From positions 1-24,376 of IMG/VR virus record IMGVR_UViG_3300045454_000056: a stretch of DNA of 24,376 bases. One strand, 5' to 3'. Shown here one piece after another: positions 6,238 to 14,463 of the stretch (the stretch's first letter is position 1; each line of letters opens with the position of its first letter). This DNA is from a virus. The position numbers were made by a program, and so were the translations under genes. The notes below the pieces were generated by a model. The model was not told where the DNA came from, ran no database searches, and saw only the letters and a list, made by a program, of their open reading frames with translations.

Positions 6238-9200
6238 GCTTCAACGCCGCCGAGAAGTTCCAGTCGCAGATCCCCGCGCTGCAAATGCTGGTGGCGCTGG
6301 GTTTCCAGCCGCTGAGCCAGGCAGAGGCGCTGCGCCTGCGGGGTGGGCGGCTGCGCAATGTCGTGCTTGACGATATCCTCGTCGAGAACCTGATGCGCAT
6401 CAACCGCTTCACCCACAAGGGCCGCGAATACCCCTTCGATCTGGAAGATGCGCACGAGGCGATGCGCAAGCTGAAGCCGACGCCGGACCGGATGAAAGGC
6501 CTGCGCGGCACCAACCAGGATATCTACGATACGCTGGTGCTCGGTACGACGATCACCAAGACGATCGACGGGGATAGCAAGAGCTATTCCTTCCGTTTCA
6601 TCGACTGGGACAAGCCCGCCAACAACGCCTTCCACGTGACGGCCGAATATTCGGTCGAGCGGACCGGCAGCACCCAGACGAAGCGCTGCGACATCGTGGC
6701 CTTCGTGAACGGCATCCCGGTGCTGGTGATCGAAAACAAGCGCCCGACCGAAAGCCTGAAAAAGGCCGGCAGCCAGCTGATCGGCTACCAAAGCGAAGAC
6801 CGTATCCCGCAGCTGTTCCACTTCGCCCAGCTGCTCCTGACGACGAACCGGGTTGAAGCGCGCTACGCCACGGTCGGCACGCCGCAGAAGTTCTGGGGAA
6901 CCTGGCGGGATGAGGAGGACACGGACGAAGCAATCGCGCCATTCGCCAACCGTCCGCTTGCCGCTGCGGAAAAAGACGCGATCTTCTCTGGCGATTTTGC
7001 CGATGCGCGCCGCTATTTCGACGCGATGGCCGCCGAAGGGCCACGCGCCATCTCGCCCCAGGACCGCACGATCTTCGCCCTGTGCCGGCCAGAGCGCCTG
7101 CTCGATCTGATTCGCCGCTTCACCGTGTTTGACGGAGGCGTGCGCAAGGTGGCGCGCCACCAGCAGTTCTTCGGCATCCGCAAGGCGGTGGAGCGGGTCA
7201 AGCAGGTCGATGATGTTACCGGTGCCCGCAAGGGCGGCGTGATCTGGCACACGCAGGGGTCAGGCAAATCGCTGACCATGGTCATGCTCGGCCGCTCGCT
7301 GGCGCTGGACAAGGACATCCTCAACCCGCGGATCATCATCGTCACGGACCGCGATGACCTCGACAAGCAGATCAAGGACACCTTCCGGTCCTGCGACATG
7401 GAGCCGGTGCGCGCGACCACCGGCGCCAATCTGCTGGAGCTGATCGAGCACAAGGCGGGCCTGATCACGACGATCATCAACAAGTTCGATTCGGCCTTGC
7501 GCAACAGCACCAATGCCGATGACGATGCGAACATCTTCGTCCTGGTCGATGAAAGCCACCGCACCCAGACCGGAAAATACGGCGGGCACAGCCAGTTCGC
7601 CACCAAGATGCGGCGCCTGCTGCCCCGCGCATGCTATCTGGGCTTCACCGGTACGCCGCTGCTGAAGAAGGAAAAAAACACGCTATCGACCTTTGGTGGG
7701 CTGATCCACAAATACGCCATCAACGAGGCCGTGGCTGACGAGGCTGTCGTCCCGCTGCTGTACGAAGGCCGGATGGTCGAACAGCAGATCTCCGGCACCG
7801 TCATCGACAAGTGGTTCGAGAAGATCAGCGAAGGCCTCACCGACCAGCAGAAGGCCGATCTCAAGCAGAAGTTCTCCCGCATGGATGCGCTGGCCAAGAC
7901 CGGTCAGGCGATCCGGGCAAAGGCGTTCGACATCTCGGAGCACTACCGCCAGCACTGGCAGGGCACCGGCTTCAAGGCCCAGCTGGTCGCGCCGTCAAAG
8001 GCCGCAGCCATCCGTTTCAAGGAGATGCTGGACGAGATCGGCCACGTCACCAGCGAAATCATCATGTCGCCGCCCAACGACAACGAGGGCAACGAGGAGG
8101 TCGACAAGGAATCCAAGGATCTGGTCCGCAAATTCTGGGACCAGATGATGGCGAGGTTCAAGACCGAAGACGAGTATAACCGACAGATCATCGATGCGTT
8201 CAAGGGATCGGGCGATCCCGAAATCTTGATCGTGGTGTCTAAGCTCCTGACCGGCTTCGACGCACCCCGGAACACCGTGCTCTATGTGTGCAAGTCGCTG
8301 AAGGAGCACAATCTCCTGCAAGCCATCGCGCGTGTGAACCGCCTGTATGAAGATGACGGCGTCGAGAAGCAGTTCGGCTTCATCATCGACTATGAAGGCT
8401 TGCTGGGCGAACTCGACAGCGCGCTGACCACTTACAGTGCATTCGAGGGCTATGATGCCGGTGATCTTGTCGGGACCGTCCATGATGTCCGAGAAGAAAT
8501 CCGCAAGCTGCCGCAGCGGCATGACCAGCTCTGGGACATCTTCAAGTCCGTTCGCAACAAGAAGGACATGGAGGAATTCGAGCAGCTGCTTGGCGATGAA
8601 GCCATCCGGCATGATTTCTATGAACGGCTGAAGGCCTTCAGCCGTTGCCTGCACATCTCGATGTCGTCCGACAAGTTCCTCGATGTGTTCGACGAGGCCA
8701 AGGTCGAGACGATGAAGCGCGACTGGAAGCGGTTCTCCGAGCTCAAGCGCTCAGTCCAGCTGCGGTACCAGGAAGTCGTCGACATCAAGGAGTTCGAGCC
8801 CAAGATCCAGAAGCTGCTCGACGATCATGTCGTGGCACTGCCGGCCGAGACCATCATCGAGGTCGTCAACATCAATGACCCGGATGCGCTCAAGGCTGTG
8901 ATCGAAGAAACCGGCGTGTCAGAGGGGTCAAAGGCCGATCGCATTGCCAGCGCGACCCGCCGGACAATCACGGAAAAGATGGATGAAGACCCGGCCTTCT
9001 ACATGCAGTTCTCCGAACTGCTGGCAGAGACGATCCGGGCTTACCGGGAAAAACGCCTGTCCGAACGGGATTACCTGAATGGCGTCATCGATCTCGCCAG
9101 CAAGGTTGCGCGCAAGGATCGCGGGCGGGATGTGCCGGATGCGGTCAAAGGTAATGATGATGGCCAGGCATTCTTCGGGCTTCTCGATGGCAGCCTGACG

Positions 9201-9449
9201 ACGCAGGCTGGCGAGCCGGTCGATAGGGAGGACGCCGCCCAGGTTGCCCTCGACATCATCGGGATCATCAGGGCTCACCACATTGTGGGCGTGTGGTCCA
9301 ACGAGGTAGCGCAGAACAACATGCGCAACGCCATCGACGACTATTTCTTCGACGTTCTGCGCGACGAAAAGGGCGTTGGTGTCCCGGTTGAGATGCTCGA
9401 TGACCTTGAGCAGAAAATCATGGACCTGGCGCGGGCGAGGTTTCCGTGA
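6234..9449 (+). CDS. hsdR: Type I restriction endonuclease subunit HsdR
   Basis: Motor and nuclease subunit: it translocates DNA using ATP and cuts unmethylated DNA far from the site. It has 1071 residues. The N-terminal PD-(D/E)xK nuclease shows Asp153, Glu167 and Lys169 (VIENKRPT). The SF2 translocase follows: Walker A HTQGSGKS (339-346), motif II DESHR (439-443), motif III TGTP, motif V LLTGFDAP and motif VI QAIARVNRLYE. The C-terminal third is helical and would bind HsdM. I choose ATG 6234 (ATGA overlap with hsdS) over ATG 6207. The stop overlaps the next gene's GTG. All catalytic motifs are intact, so the system is probably active. Confidence 0.96.
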   Translation: MSFNAAEKFQSQIPALQMLVALGFQPLSQAEALRLRGGRLRNVVLDDILVENLMRINRFTHKGREYPFDLEDAHEAMRKLKPTPDRMKGLRGTNQDIYDTLVLGTTITKTIDGDSKSYSFRFIDWDKPANNAFHVTAEYSVERTGSTQTKRCDIVAFVNGIPVLVIENKRPTESLKKAGSQLIGYQSEDRIPQLFHFAQLLLTTNRVEARYATVGTPQKFWGTWRDEEDTDEAIAPFANRPLAAAEKDAIFSGDFADARRYFDAMAAEGPRAISPQDRTIFALCRPERLLDLIRRFTVFDGGVRKVARHQQFFGIRKAVERVKQVDDVTGARKGGVIWHTQGSGKSLTMVMLGRSLALDKDILNPRIIIVTDRDDLDKQIKDTFRSCDMEPVRATTGANLLELIEHKAGLITTIINKFDSALRNSTNADDDANIFVLVDESHRTQTGKYGGHSQFATKMRRLLPRACYLGFTGTPLLKKEKNTLSTFGGLIHKYAINEAVADEAVVPLLYEGRMVEQQISGTVIDKWFEKISEGLTDQQKADLKQKFSRMDALAKTGQAIRAKAFDISEHYRQHWQGTGFKAQLVAPSKAAAIRFKEMLDEIGHVTSEIIMSPPNDNEGNEEVDKESKDLVRKFWDQMMARFKTEDEYNRQIIDAFKGSGDPEILIVVSKLLTGFDAPRNTVLYVCKSLKEHNLLQAIARVNRLYEDDGVEKQFGFIIDYEGLLGELDSALTTYSAFEGYDAGDLVGTVHDVREEIRKLPQRHDQLWDIFKSVRNKKDMEEFEQLLGDEAIRHDFYERLKAFSRCLHISMSSDKFLDVFDEAKVETMKRDWKRFSELKRSVQLRYQEVVDIKEFEPKIQKLLDDHVVALPAETIIEVVNINDPDALKAVIEETGVSEGSKADRIASATRRTITEKMDEDPAFYMQFSELLAETIRAYREKRLSERDYLNGVIDLASKVARKDRGRDVPDAVKGNDDGQAFFGLLDGSLTTQAGEPVDREDAAQVALDIIGIIRAHHIVGVWSNEVAQNNMRNAIDDYFFDVLRDEKGVGVPVEMLDDLEQKIMDLARARFP

Positions 9450-10165
9450 CGGAGCCTGAACATCTCAGCCTGATCTATGGTGAAACCCGGATCGATTACC
9501 AGGTGGTCCGGCGGGCACGAAAAACCCTCGAGATTGCGGTAGAGCCGGATGCAACCGTGGTTATCGCGGCCCCGGAAGATGCAACCCTTGATGCAATCGA
9601 GGCCAAGTTGCGGAAGCGGGCCGCTTGGGTGACGCGTCAGCAGCGGTTCTTTGCCCAATTCCTGCCTCGGATCCCGCCGCGAAAGTTCGTGGCCGGGGAA
9701 ACCCATCTGTATCTTGGCCGGCAATACCGGCTGAAGGTCGTCCCGCACGTGCAACAGGCGGTCAAACTGATCCGCGGCTACTTCGTGGTCCAAACGCACA
9801 GGCCGCTCAGTCCCGATGTCACGCAGGAATTGGTCGAGGCCTGGTACCGCGAACGGGCGTATGTCAAATTTGCAGAGCGGATCGAGGTGAACCTCAAGCG
9901 ATTTGCGGATGGAGAGCAGCGCCGCCCCAAGGGACTGATCGTTCGTCAGCTCAAACAGCGCTGGGGCTCCATGTCACCCGGATCCCGTCTCATGCTGAAT
10001 CGCCGTCTGATCGAGGCCCCGATCGACGCGATCGATTATGTCATCACCCATGAACTTTGCCACGTCACCGAGCCGCATCATGGCGCGGCCTTCTACGATC
10101 TGCTCGAGCGGGTGATGCCGGACTGGGAGCGTCGGAAACTGCGACTCGAGCGGGCGATGGCCTGA
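9446..10165 (+). CDS. YgjP/SprT-like zinc metallopeptidase (DUF45)
   Basis: A 239-residue protein of the YgjP-like metallopeptidase family (DUF45, M48-related). The zinc site is visible: HELCH (His202, Glu203, His206) with a third ligand at His212 in EPHHGAAF. The segment before it (LKQRWGSMSPGSRLMLNRRL) is the family's conserved strand. It starts with GTG in a GTGA overlap with hsdR and is the last gene of the operon. Such genes often follow hsdR. Known relatives include SprT proteases that act on DNA-crosslinked proteins, and one could imagine control of HsdR by proteolysis, but the substrate is unknown. Confidence 0.85.
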   Translation: MTEPEHLSLIYGETRIDYQVVRRARKTLEIAVEPDATVVIAAPEDATLDAIEAKLRKRAAWVTRQQRFFAQFLPRIPPRKFVAGETHLYLGRQYRLKVVPHVQQAVKLIRGYFVVQTHRPLSPDVTQELVEAWYRERAYVKFAERIEVNLKRFADGEQRRPKGLIVRQLKQRWGSMSPGSRLMLNRRLIEAPIDAIDYVITHELCHVTEPHHGAAFYDLLERVMPDWERRKLRLERAMA

Positions 10166-10218
10166 CCGCGCAGAGCAGCAGCGGACAGCACCGCCCCGCC
10201 CGATGTCACGTCCACCTT

Positions 10219-10388
10219 CTATCCGATCCGCGCCTTCGCCGTCTTCCGGAACACCACGCTGCCAATACCGGTCAGCGCCAGCACAACGGTCAGGACGTCG
10301 GCCTGGGTCAGCCCTTGGGGCAAAACACCGAGCGCCGCGGCCAAACACCCCACAGGCTGCCGATGACGCCGGTCCAGATGGCCTCCAC
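10219..10388 (-). pseudogene. Frameshifted small membrane protein at the end of the head operon
   Basis: Minus-strand reading begins at GTG 10388 (EAIWTGVIGSLWGV) and continues after a one-base shift as LAAALGVLPQGLTQADVLTV to TAG at 10219-10221. The joined product would have about 56 residues with two hydrophobic stretches and a basic end (RKTAKARIG), holin-like in shape, though I cannot name a family. The break is at a GTTTGG, where one more T restores a single frame. It follows the head-closure stop by 45 bases. Sequencing error, or a start at TTG/GTG in the second frame, are alternatives. Confidence 0.4.
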
Positions 10389-10433
10389 TGGACTGCTACT
10401 TGAAGCCCTTAACCGGGTGTCGCGACTAAATGC

Positions 10434-10760
10434 TCAAGTGGCCGTACGGACAGCGGTCACCTCTACGCCCTCGTTGAGCCCCAGCGGCACCACTGAGGTT
10501 ATATTCCAGAGCCCGTCAGCGAAGCTGATGCGGTCCTCCACACTAAGCGCCAGCGTCTCACTATCCGCAAGCACCCGAAACGTCGCTGGCTGGGAAGCCG
10601 AAAGCTGTGCGGCTTCCCGGCGCTCGGCGCCCGTCCCCCAGATCACACCGGCCCAGACGATCGCGTAATCGGTCCAAGTCGCGATCTCCTCGCCATAATC
10701 GTCGATGATCACAGTCTTGCGCTGGAAGAGGAGTTTGCGATTACGGGGCCCGGCTTTCAT
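10434..10760 (-). CDS. Phage head-closure / head-tail joining protein
   Basis: A 108-residue protein of the phage head-tail joining family (SPP1 gp16 / lambda FII type), which caps the portal-connector channel and gives the tail its docking site. Features are the basic N-terminus (MKAGPRNRKLLFQRKT), the core (WTDYAIVWAGVIWGTGAERR) and the C-terminal strand (GLWNITSVVPLG) typical of this fold. Start ATG 10760 is chosen over an in-frame start at 10790 because GGGGAGAAGG lies just upstream and the family begins this way. It is the last intact head gene; no tail genes follow. It is separated from the connector by the oppositely oriented GIY-YIG gene, where phages normally have them adjacent. Confidence 0.8.
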   Translation of the reverse strand: MKAGPRNRKLLFQRKTVIIDDYGEEIATWTDYAIVWAGVIWGTGAERREAAQLSASQPATFRVLADSETLALSVEDRISFADGLWNITSVVPLGLNEGVEVTAVRTAT

Positions 10761-10827
10761 GATTGCCTTCTCCCCTCGTCGATGAAGCATTACGGCCTAA
10801 GCACTCACCCGATGACGGAGAACATCT

Positions 10828-11712
10828 GTGGAGCTTAAAGACCTGCTCGCAGGCCAGGGATATGACCCTACAGCGCAGAAGATCGTGCTTCTGCGCCATC
10901 GGCCCTATGAAGCGAACCTGGCTCGAGTGATGCCTTGGCTCATTTCGGAACGAGCGGATCTGTTTGAGGCATACCAGTCGGTTCCTGGTCGCCCGCAGAG
11001 TTCGCTCAGAAAGGCCGATCTGGTCATCAGCTTTCTTGGACTGCGTCCTGGCACCGCGCATTTCATCGGGCTCTACCAGGTAGGGGACCACCACCCGATC
11101 GACGTTGAAGGCTTTTGGGCCCAACCCGAAAATCAAGCTCTCCGCGAGCTGGGCTACGATGGCCTGACAGAAGAATATGCGGAGAAGGCTGGAACGGTCC
11201 TCCAGTTCGATTTTGAGCTCCTGCCCTTCTATCCCGAATGGCGAGGCAAGCTGGTGATCAACTTCCCGCCGCCCGAACGGTCATGGTTCCGCTGGTTGCA
11301 CAACGGCACCTTCCCGGTGCGTGCGATAAACGAAGAGAGTGCTTTTGCCGCCGCGCCCCCAACATGGTCGGAGATAGACCTGGGCTTCGCGGAACTCGCG
11401 GTGCTGCCTACATCGTGGCGGCAGCGGCTCGCTGAGTGGCGCGGGATTTATCTGGTTTTCGACGAGCGGGACGGAAAATCCTATGTCGGATCTGCAGCCG
11501 GCAGCGAGAACCTACTGGGCCGCTGGATGAGCTATGGTCAGGATGGCCACGGCGGAAACAGAGAACTGCGGAAGCGCGATCCGGGGTCGTTTCGCTTCAC
11601 AATCCTCGAGCGGCTCGCCCCCGACCTTCCAACGGACGAGGTCATTGCCCGGGAGGCAAACTGGAAGAGCCGTCTGCATACGCGCATGCCGTTTGGTCTC
11701 AACGCCAACTGA
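10828..11712 (+). CDS. GIY-YIG nuclease family protein inserted in the head operon
   Basis: A 294-residue protein. The C-terminal 90 residues form a GIY-YIG nuclease fold: GIYLVF (Gly206-Ile207-Tyr208), YVGSA (Tyr219-Val220-Gly221), LLGRW with the catalytic Arg, and Glu in REANWKSRL. The first 200 residues contain conserved-looking segments (VLLRHRPYE, FPPPERSWFRWLHNGTFPV) but no domain I can name. The start is GTG 10828, eight bases after CGGAG. It points against all surrounding head genes and lies between connector and head-closure protein. It could be a homing-type gene, a defence or helper-interference cargo, or host-derived. Lone proteins of this build occur in many bacteria; the function is unknown. 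Confidence 0.8.
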   Translation: MELKDLLAGQGYDPTAQKIVLLRHRPYEANLARVMPWLISERADLFEAYQSVPGRPQSSLRKADLVISFLGLRPGTAHFIGLYQVGDHHPIDVEGFWAQPENQALRELGYDGLTEEYAEKAGTVLQFDFELLPFYPEWRGKLVINFPPPERSWFRWLHNGTFPVRAINEESAFAAAPPTWSEIDLGFAELAVLPTSWRQRLAEWRGIYLVFDERDGKSYVGSAAGSENLLGRWMSYGQDGHGGNRELRKRDPGSFRFTILERLAPDLPTDEVIAREANWKSRLHTRMPFGLNAN

Positions 11713-11736
11713 GCCCTCCACCGTGCATCTGCGCTG

Positions 11737-12279
11737 TCACGCACCCCGGCGGCAGTTGCACAGCAAGCTGTCGAGGCTGGTCCAGTCCCCGGCCTTGGCA
11801 TGCTCGCGCCGATCGAAGCTGTCGGCGATGAAGAGCAGCATGGCGTGGAGCACATCGTCAGGCGGCGCGGCGCCGACCGAGGCCGTGAGCGTAATCCGCG
11901 AGCCGGGCTGAACCGTTGGCCATGTCTGACCCGCTTTCAGGACAATGGCCGCGTCGAGATTGTCCGAGCGCAACTCGTAGACCGAGGATGGCAGCGTCTG
12001 GGTGCTACCAGCTGGATCCACATATTCGATCGACGTCACGGAATTCACCGGCGCGAACGGCAGCCGGCCCAGGTCTGTGAAGCTGTCGCAGTGCGCCACC
12101 ATCGTCCGCTCTGCGAACGCCACACCGCAATACGCCTCGGCATGCGCCCGCGCAGAGGCGATATAGAGATCCAGCGTGTCGTCCTCGTCGGTGCCAATCA
12201 CACGGCACTGGAGCTTGGCCTGGGCGAGGCTGACCGGCTCGACCGCAGGCGCGACGGGGGCAACCGGGTACCAGCTCAT
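11737..12279 (-). CDS. Phage head-tail connector, HK97 gp6-like
   Basis: A 180-residue gp6-like adaptor that forms a ring under the portal and links head to tail-joining proteins. It shows the family opening PVSLAQAKLQCRV, then DEDDTLDLYIASARAHAEAY, a central strand region (LPFAPVNSVTSIEYVDPAG) and a C-terminal helix (AMLLFIADSFDRRE). ATG 12279 overlaps the end of the preceding small gene by four bases. The C-terminus (SLDSLLCNCRRGA) matches the usual ending of this family, where one Arg-rich tail reaches into the portal interface. It is intact, and the GIY-YIG gene begins convergently 24 bases after its stop. Confidence 0.85.
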   Translation of the reverse strand: MSWYPVAPVAPAVEPVSLAQAKLQCRVIGTDEDDTLDLYIASARAHAEAYCGVAFAERTMVAHCDSFTDLGRLPFAPVNSVTSIEYVDPAGSTQTLPSSVYELRSDNLDAAIVLKAGQTWPTVQPGSRITLTASVGAAPPDDVLHAMLLFIADSFDRREHAKAGDWTSLDSLLCNCRRGA

Positions 12280-12476
12280 GGCGCCGCCTTTTTCCTGACT
12301 GGAGCACGCCGCTCGGGCGGCGGCTTCACCGCATGCTCCACCTTCACTTCGGCGACCGGCACGGCAAAGCCCGCCTTAATCAGGCGCACGGCTTCATCCT
12401 GAGGGAACTCGCGCTCATCGCCTGGAGCGAGCGCGTAGTGCGGACCGGCAAGGCCCATCGTCATCCTGATTTTCAT
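12276..12476 (-). CDS. Small protein between capsid and connector genes
   Basis: A 66-residue protein from ATG 12476, preceded by AAAAGGAGCC, which favours this start over one at 12554. The N-terminal 45 residues (APGDEREFPQDEAVRLIKAG) have a pattern common in short proteins coded between HK97-type capsid and gp6 genes: a small strand domain with a Gly-Asp turn and a helix ending LIxAG. The tail (PPPERRAPVRKKAAP) is basic and disordered. A structural or assembly role in the head is inferred from position only. Its stop overlaps the connector ATG. Confidence 0.65.
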   Translation of the reverse strand: MKIRMTMGLAGPHYALAPGDEREFPQDEAVRLIKAGFAVPVAEVKVEHAVKPPPERRAPVRKKAAP

Positions 12477-12550
12477 GGAAGCAGGCTCCTTTTCGGGGAT
12501 GGCGCGCACGTTCAGGTAAAGGGCGGACCCGAAAGCCCGCCCTTCCCAAA

Positions 12551-13801
12551 TCACGCCTGGATGAGGTGCTTGATGGCGGCAGTGTCGCCCAGCTCGCCAT
12601 CGAAGCGGATCAGGCCCGCGATGCCCATGTCAGGCCAGAAGCGCTCGCGCAGAACGCCGATGACGGGAGCGCCGACCTTGCGGACGAAGTACTTGCCGAA
12701 GTCGCCGAACAGGACCGACTTCTGCCCAGTCGCTACGTTCGGCACCGCCTGGTTGACGTGATAGCGATAGCCCAGCAGCGTGCCCGGTGCGCCCTGCTGC
12801 ACATTGCCCATCTGCCACAAATAGTTGCCGTTCCCGTCCTTCAGCTTTCGAATTACCGAAAGGGTGGTGTCGTTGAACATGAAGGCGACCTTCGGGCTGG
12901 TGCGATATGCCGGATCGACCGAATGGATGAGATCAATCAGCTCATCCCCGGTGACCGCGGCCGCTGCCGCTGCCGTCTTGCCCAGCGTTGAAGCAGTGAC
13001 GACGCCGTGGGGTGCGGACGAGCCGGTGCCGACTGTCAGCTGGGTATTGGCGATGCGGCCGAGGCGTTCGCCGAGTAGCTCGCCAAGCAGGCTCTCCATG
13101 TTGAAGATGGAGTCCTGATCGAGCTCCCAGCTCCACCGGATGAACCCGGTGTCGAACGCATAGGCATCGAGGCTCTTCTGGCCGAACACCACGTCCTTGC
13201 CGCCGTCGTCGGTAAGCGCCGCGGCTTCGGTATGCGCCTCGGCCGTCTGGGCCGTGTCATCCACGGTCGGCACCTTGATCGGGTTGCCGCCCGATGTGAC
13301 CATCTCGGTCGCGACCTCGGGATCGTACATCGGCCCCCAAGCCTTCATCGACTTGACGATCTGGTTCGCGAGCTCGGTAGGGACGGTAAAGCCGCCCGCG
13401 GTGGTCGTACCGGCGGTCTGCGCCCGGAACTCGGCCCGGCCCTGGTTGAGGACGGCACGCTCTTCCGGCGACAGTTCATCGGACATGCCGCACAGGACTT
13501 TGGCGAAGACGGTGCGATATTCGATCGCCGCGCCTTCATCCTGGCCGCGCGCCTCCACGTCGCCCGGGGTAGGACGCATTCTGGCGCGGGCTTCCTCGGT
13601 GCGCTGCTCGAGCCGCGCGAGAGACTCCTCGCGGTTGATCTGCTTCTCGAGCCGATCATACTCCGCCATTGCCGTATCGTGCTGGCTCTCCAGCTGGGCG
13701 GCACGGGCTTCATCGGTAGCGGCGCTGATCTGGTCGAGACGCTCGCGCGCTTCAAAAACGATCTGCTCTTGACGCTCCCGCAGGTCTTTCAATTGGGGCA
13801 T
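12551..13801 (-). CDS. HK97-family major capsid protein
   Basis: The shell protein of the icosahedral head; 416 residues. Residues 1-about 100 are a charged coiled coil (LKDLRERQEQIVFEARERLD) acting as the delta/scaffold domain cleaved by the adjacent protease. The mature part starts near GTTTAGGFTVPTELANQIV and has the E-loop region (AALTDDGGKDVVFGQKSLDA) and the A-domain/P-domain end (GDFGKYFVRKVGAPVIGVLR). ATG 13801, with AAGGA upstream, is chosen over an upstream in-frame start at 13870 that would read through a terminator. A strong terminator-like hairpin lies just before this gene, so expression may be set separately from the protease. Confidence 0.93.
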   Translation of the reverse strand: MPQLKDLRERQEQIVFEARERLDQISAATDEARAAQLESQHDTAMAEYDRLEKQINREESLARLEQRTEEARARMRPTPGDVEARGQDEGAAIEYRTVFAKVLCGMSDELSPEERAVLNQGRAEFRAQTAGTTTAGGFTVPTELANQIVKSMKAWGPMYDPEVATEMVTSGGNPIKVPTVDDTAQTAEAHTEAAALTDDGGKDVVFGQKSLDAYAFDTGFIRWSWELDQDSIFNMESLLGELLGERLGRIANTQLTVGTGSSAPHGVVTASTLGKTAAAAAAVTGDELIDLIHSVDPAYRTSPKVAFMFNDTTLSVIRKLKDGNGNYLWQMGNVQQGAPGTLLGYRYHVNQAVPNVATGQKSVLFGDFGKYFVRKVGAPVIGVLRERFWPDMGIAGLIRFDGELGDTAAIKHLIQA

Positions 13802-13817
13802 GGGTATTCCTTCCAAT

Positions 13818-13840
13818 AAAAAAGCCCGCGCGAGGCGGGC
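13818..13840 (-). terminator. Terminator-like hairpin immediately before the capsid gene
   Basis: On the minus strand GCCCGC, CTCGC loop, GCGGGC, then TTTTTT: a 6-bp GC-only stem with six T, 17 bases before the capsid ATG. It lies after the protease stop (13867). As an intrinsic terminator it would stop most readthrough from the packaging genes unless antiterminated; it may also mark an RNA end or processing site that protects capsid mRNA. Confidence 0.75.
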
Positions 13841-13866
13841 CGTTCGATTGGGCTTGGGGCTTGGCC

Positions 13867-14463
13867 TCAAGCTTTACTCACCAGCCTGCGGGTTCGCAGG
13901 TCGATGGAAACCTTGCGGGCGAGCACGCGGTTGGCGGCTGCCCGGAAGTTGTGCCGGCGCTTCTCCCGCCGCGCGGATTCAAGCGAGCGCAGCGCAATGG
14001 ACGTATCATCATAAGCCGGGAAGGCGACGGCACTGACCTCGCGCAGGTCCACAGCTAGAATCGTGCGGGTCGGCATATCGCCGGTCTCGTCCCACTCCTG
14101 GCGGGTGACGACAAAACCGAACGACATGCCGGAGATGTCGCCGCGGGCGATCAGCGTCGCAAGGTCGCGCCCGTCCTGCGTGTCGGGCAGATCAATCTCG
14201 ACCGCGAGACCGACATCATCCTCGGAAAGCCGCAAGGTGCCTGCCGTCGTGCGACCGATAACTCGCCCGCTGTCGTGATCGATCAATGCGCGCACATCGC
14301 CGCTGATCGTGTCGCGGAACGCGCCCGGCGCAACGATCTCCCGGAACTGGCCAGCAATGTCGGCCGCAGCGCCGAACACCGCCGCGTAGCCGGCAAGGGT
14401 GCGCTGCTCGTCCTGCTGGCGTACATTGAGCGGCCGGACCAGCGCGCGTCGTTCCATTGTCAT
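13867..14463 (-). CDS. HK97-family prohead protease
   Basis: A 198-residue serine protease (family S78) that assembles inside the prohead, cleaves the capsid delta domain and then itself. His63 in LIDHDSG and Ser114 in ISGMSFGF are the expected catalytic residues. The opening (RTLAGYAAVFG) and GAF segment (IVAPGAFRDTI) are typical. The C-terminal part from about 160 is basic and is probably the self-cleaved tail. The ATG overlaps the portal stop by four bases, and the stop lies 65 bases before the capsid start. Confidence 0.92.
   Translation of the reverse strand: MTMERRALVRPLNVRQQDEQRTLAGYAAVFGAAADIAGQFREIVAPGAFRDTISGDVRALIDHDSGRVIGRTTAGTLRLSEDDVGLAVEIDLPDTQDGRDLATLIARGDISGMSFGFVVTRQEWDETGDMPTRTILAVDLREVSAVAFPAYDDTSIALRSLESARREKRRHNFRAAANRVLARKVSIDLRTRRLVSKA

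Noticed and set aside
5979-7250. Long minus-strand open frame opposite hsdS/hsdR
   Set aside because: It lies across the clear hsdS-hsdR junction and nuclease domain; no ribosome site or motif of its own.
9974-10348. Minus-strand 124-codon frame running into the metallopeptidase gene
   Set aside because: It overlaps the zinc-site coding region antisense, and the real minus-strand signal here is in the other two frames (the frameshifted small ORF).
10868-10874. CTACAGC, the same arm as the RM operator dyads
   Set aside because: Single half-site inside the GIY-YIG coding region with no partner at the six-base spacing; expected by chance.
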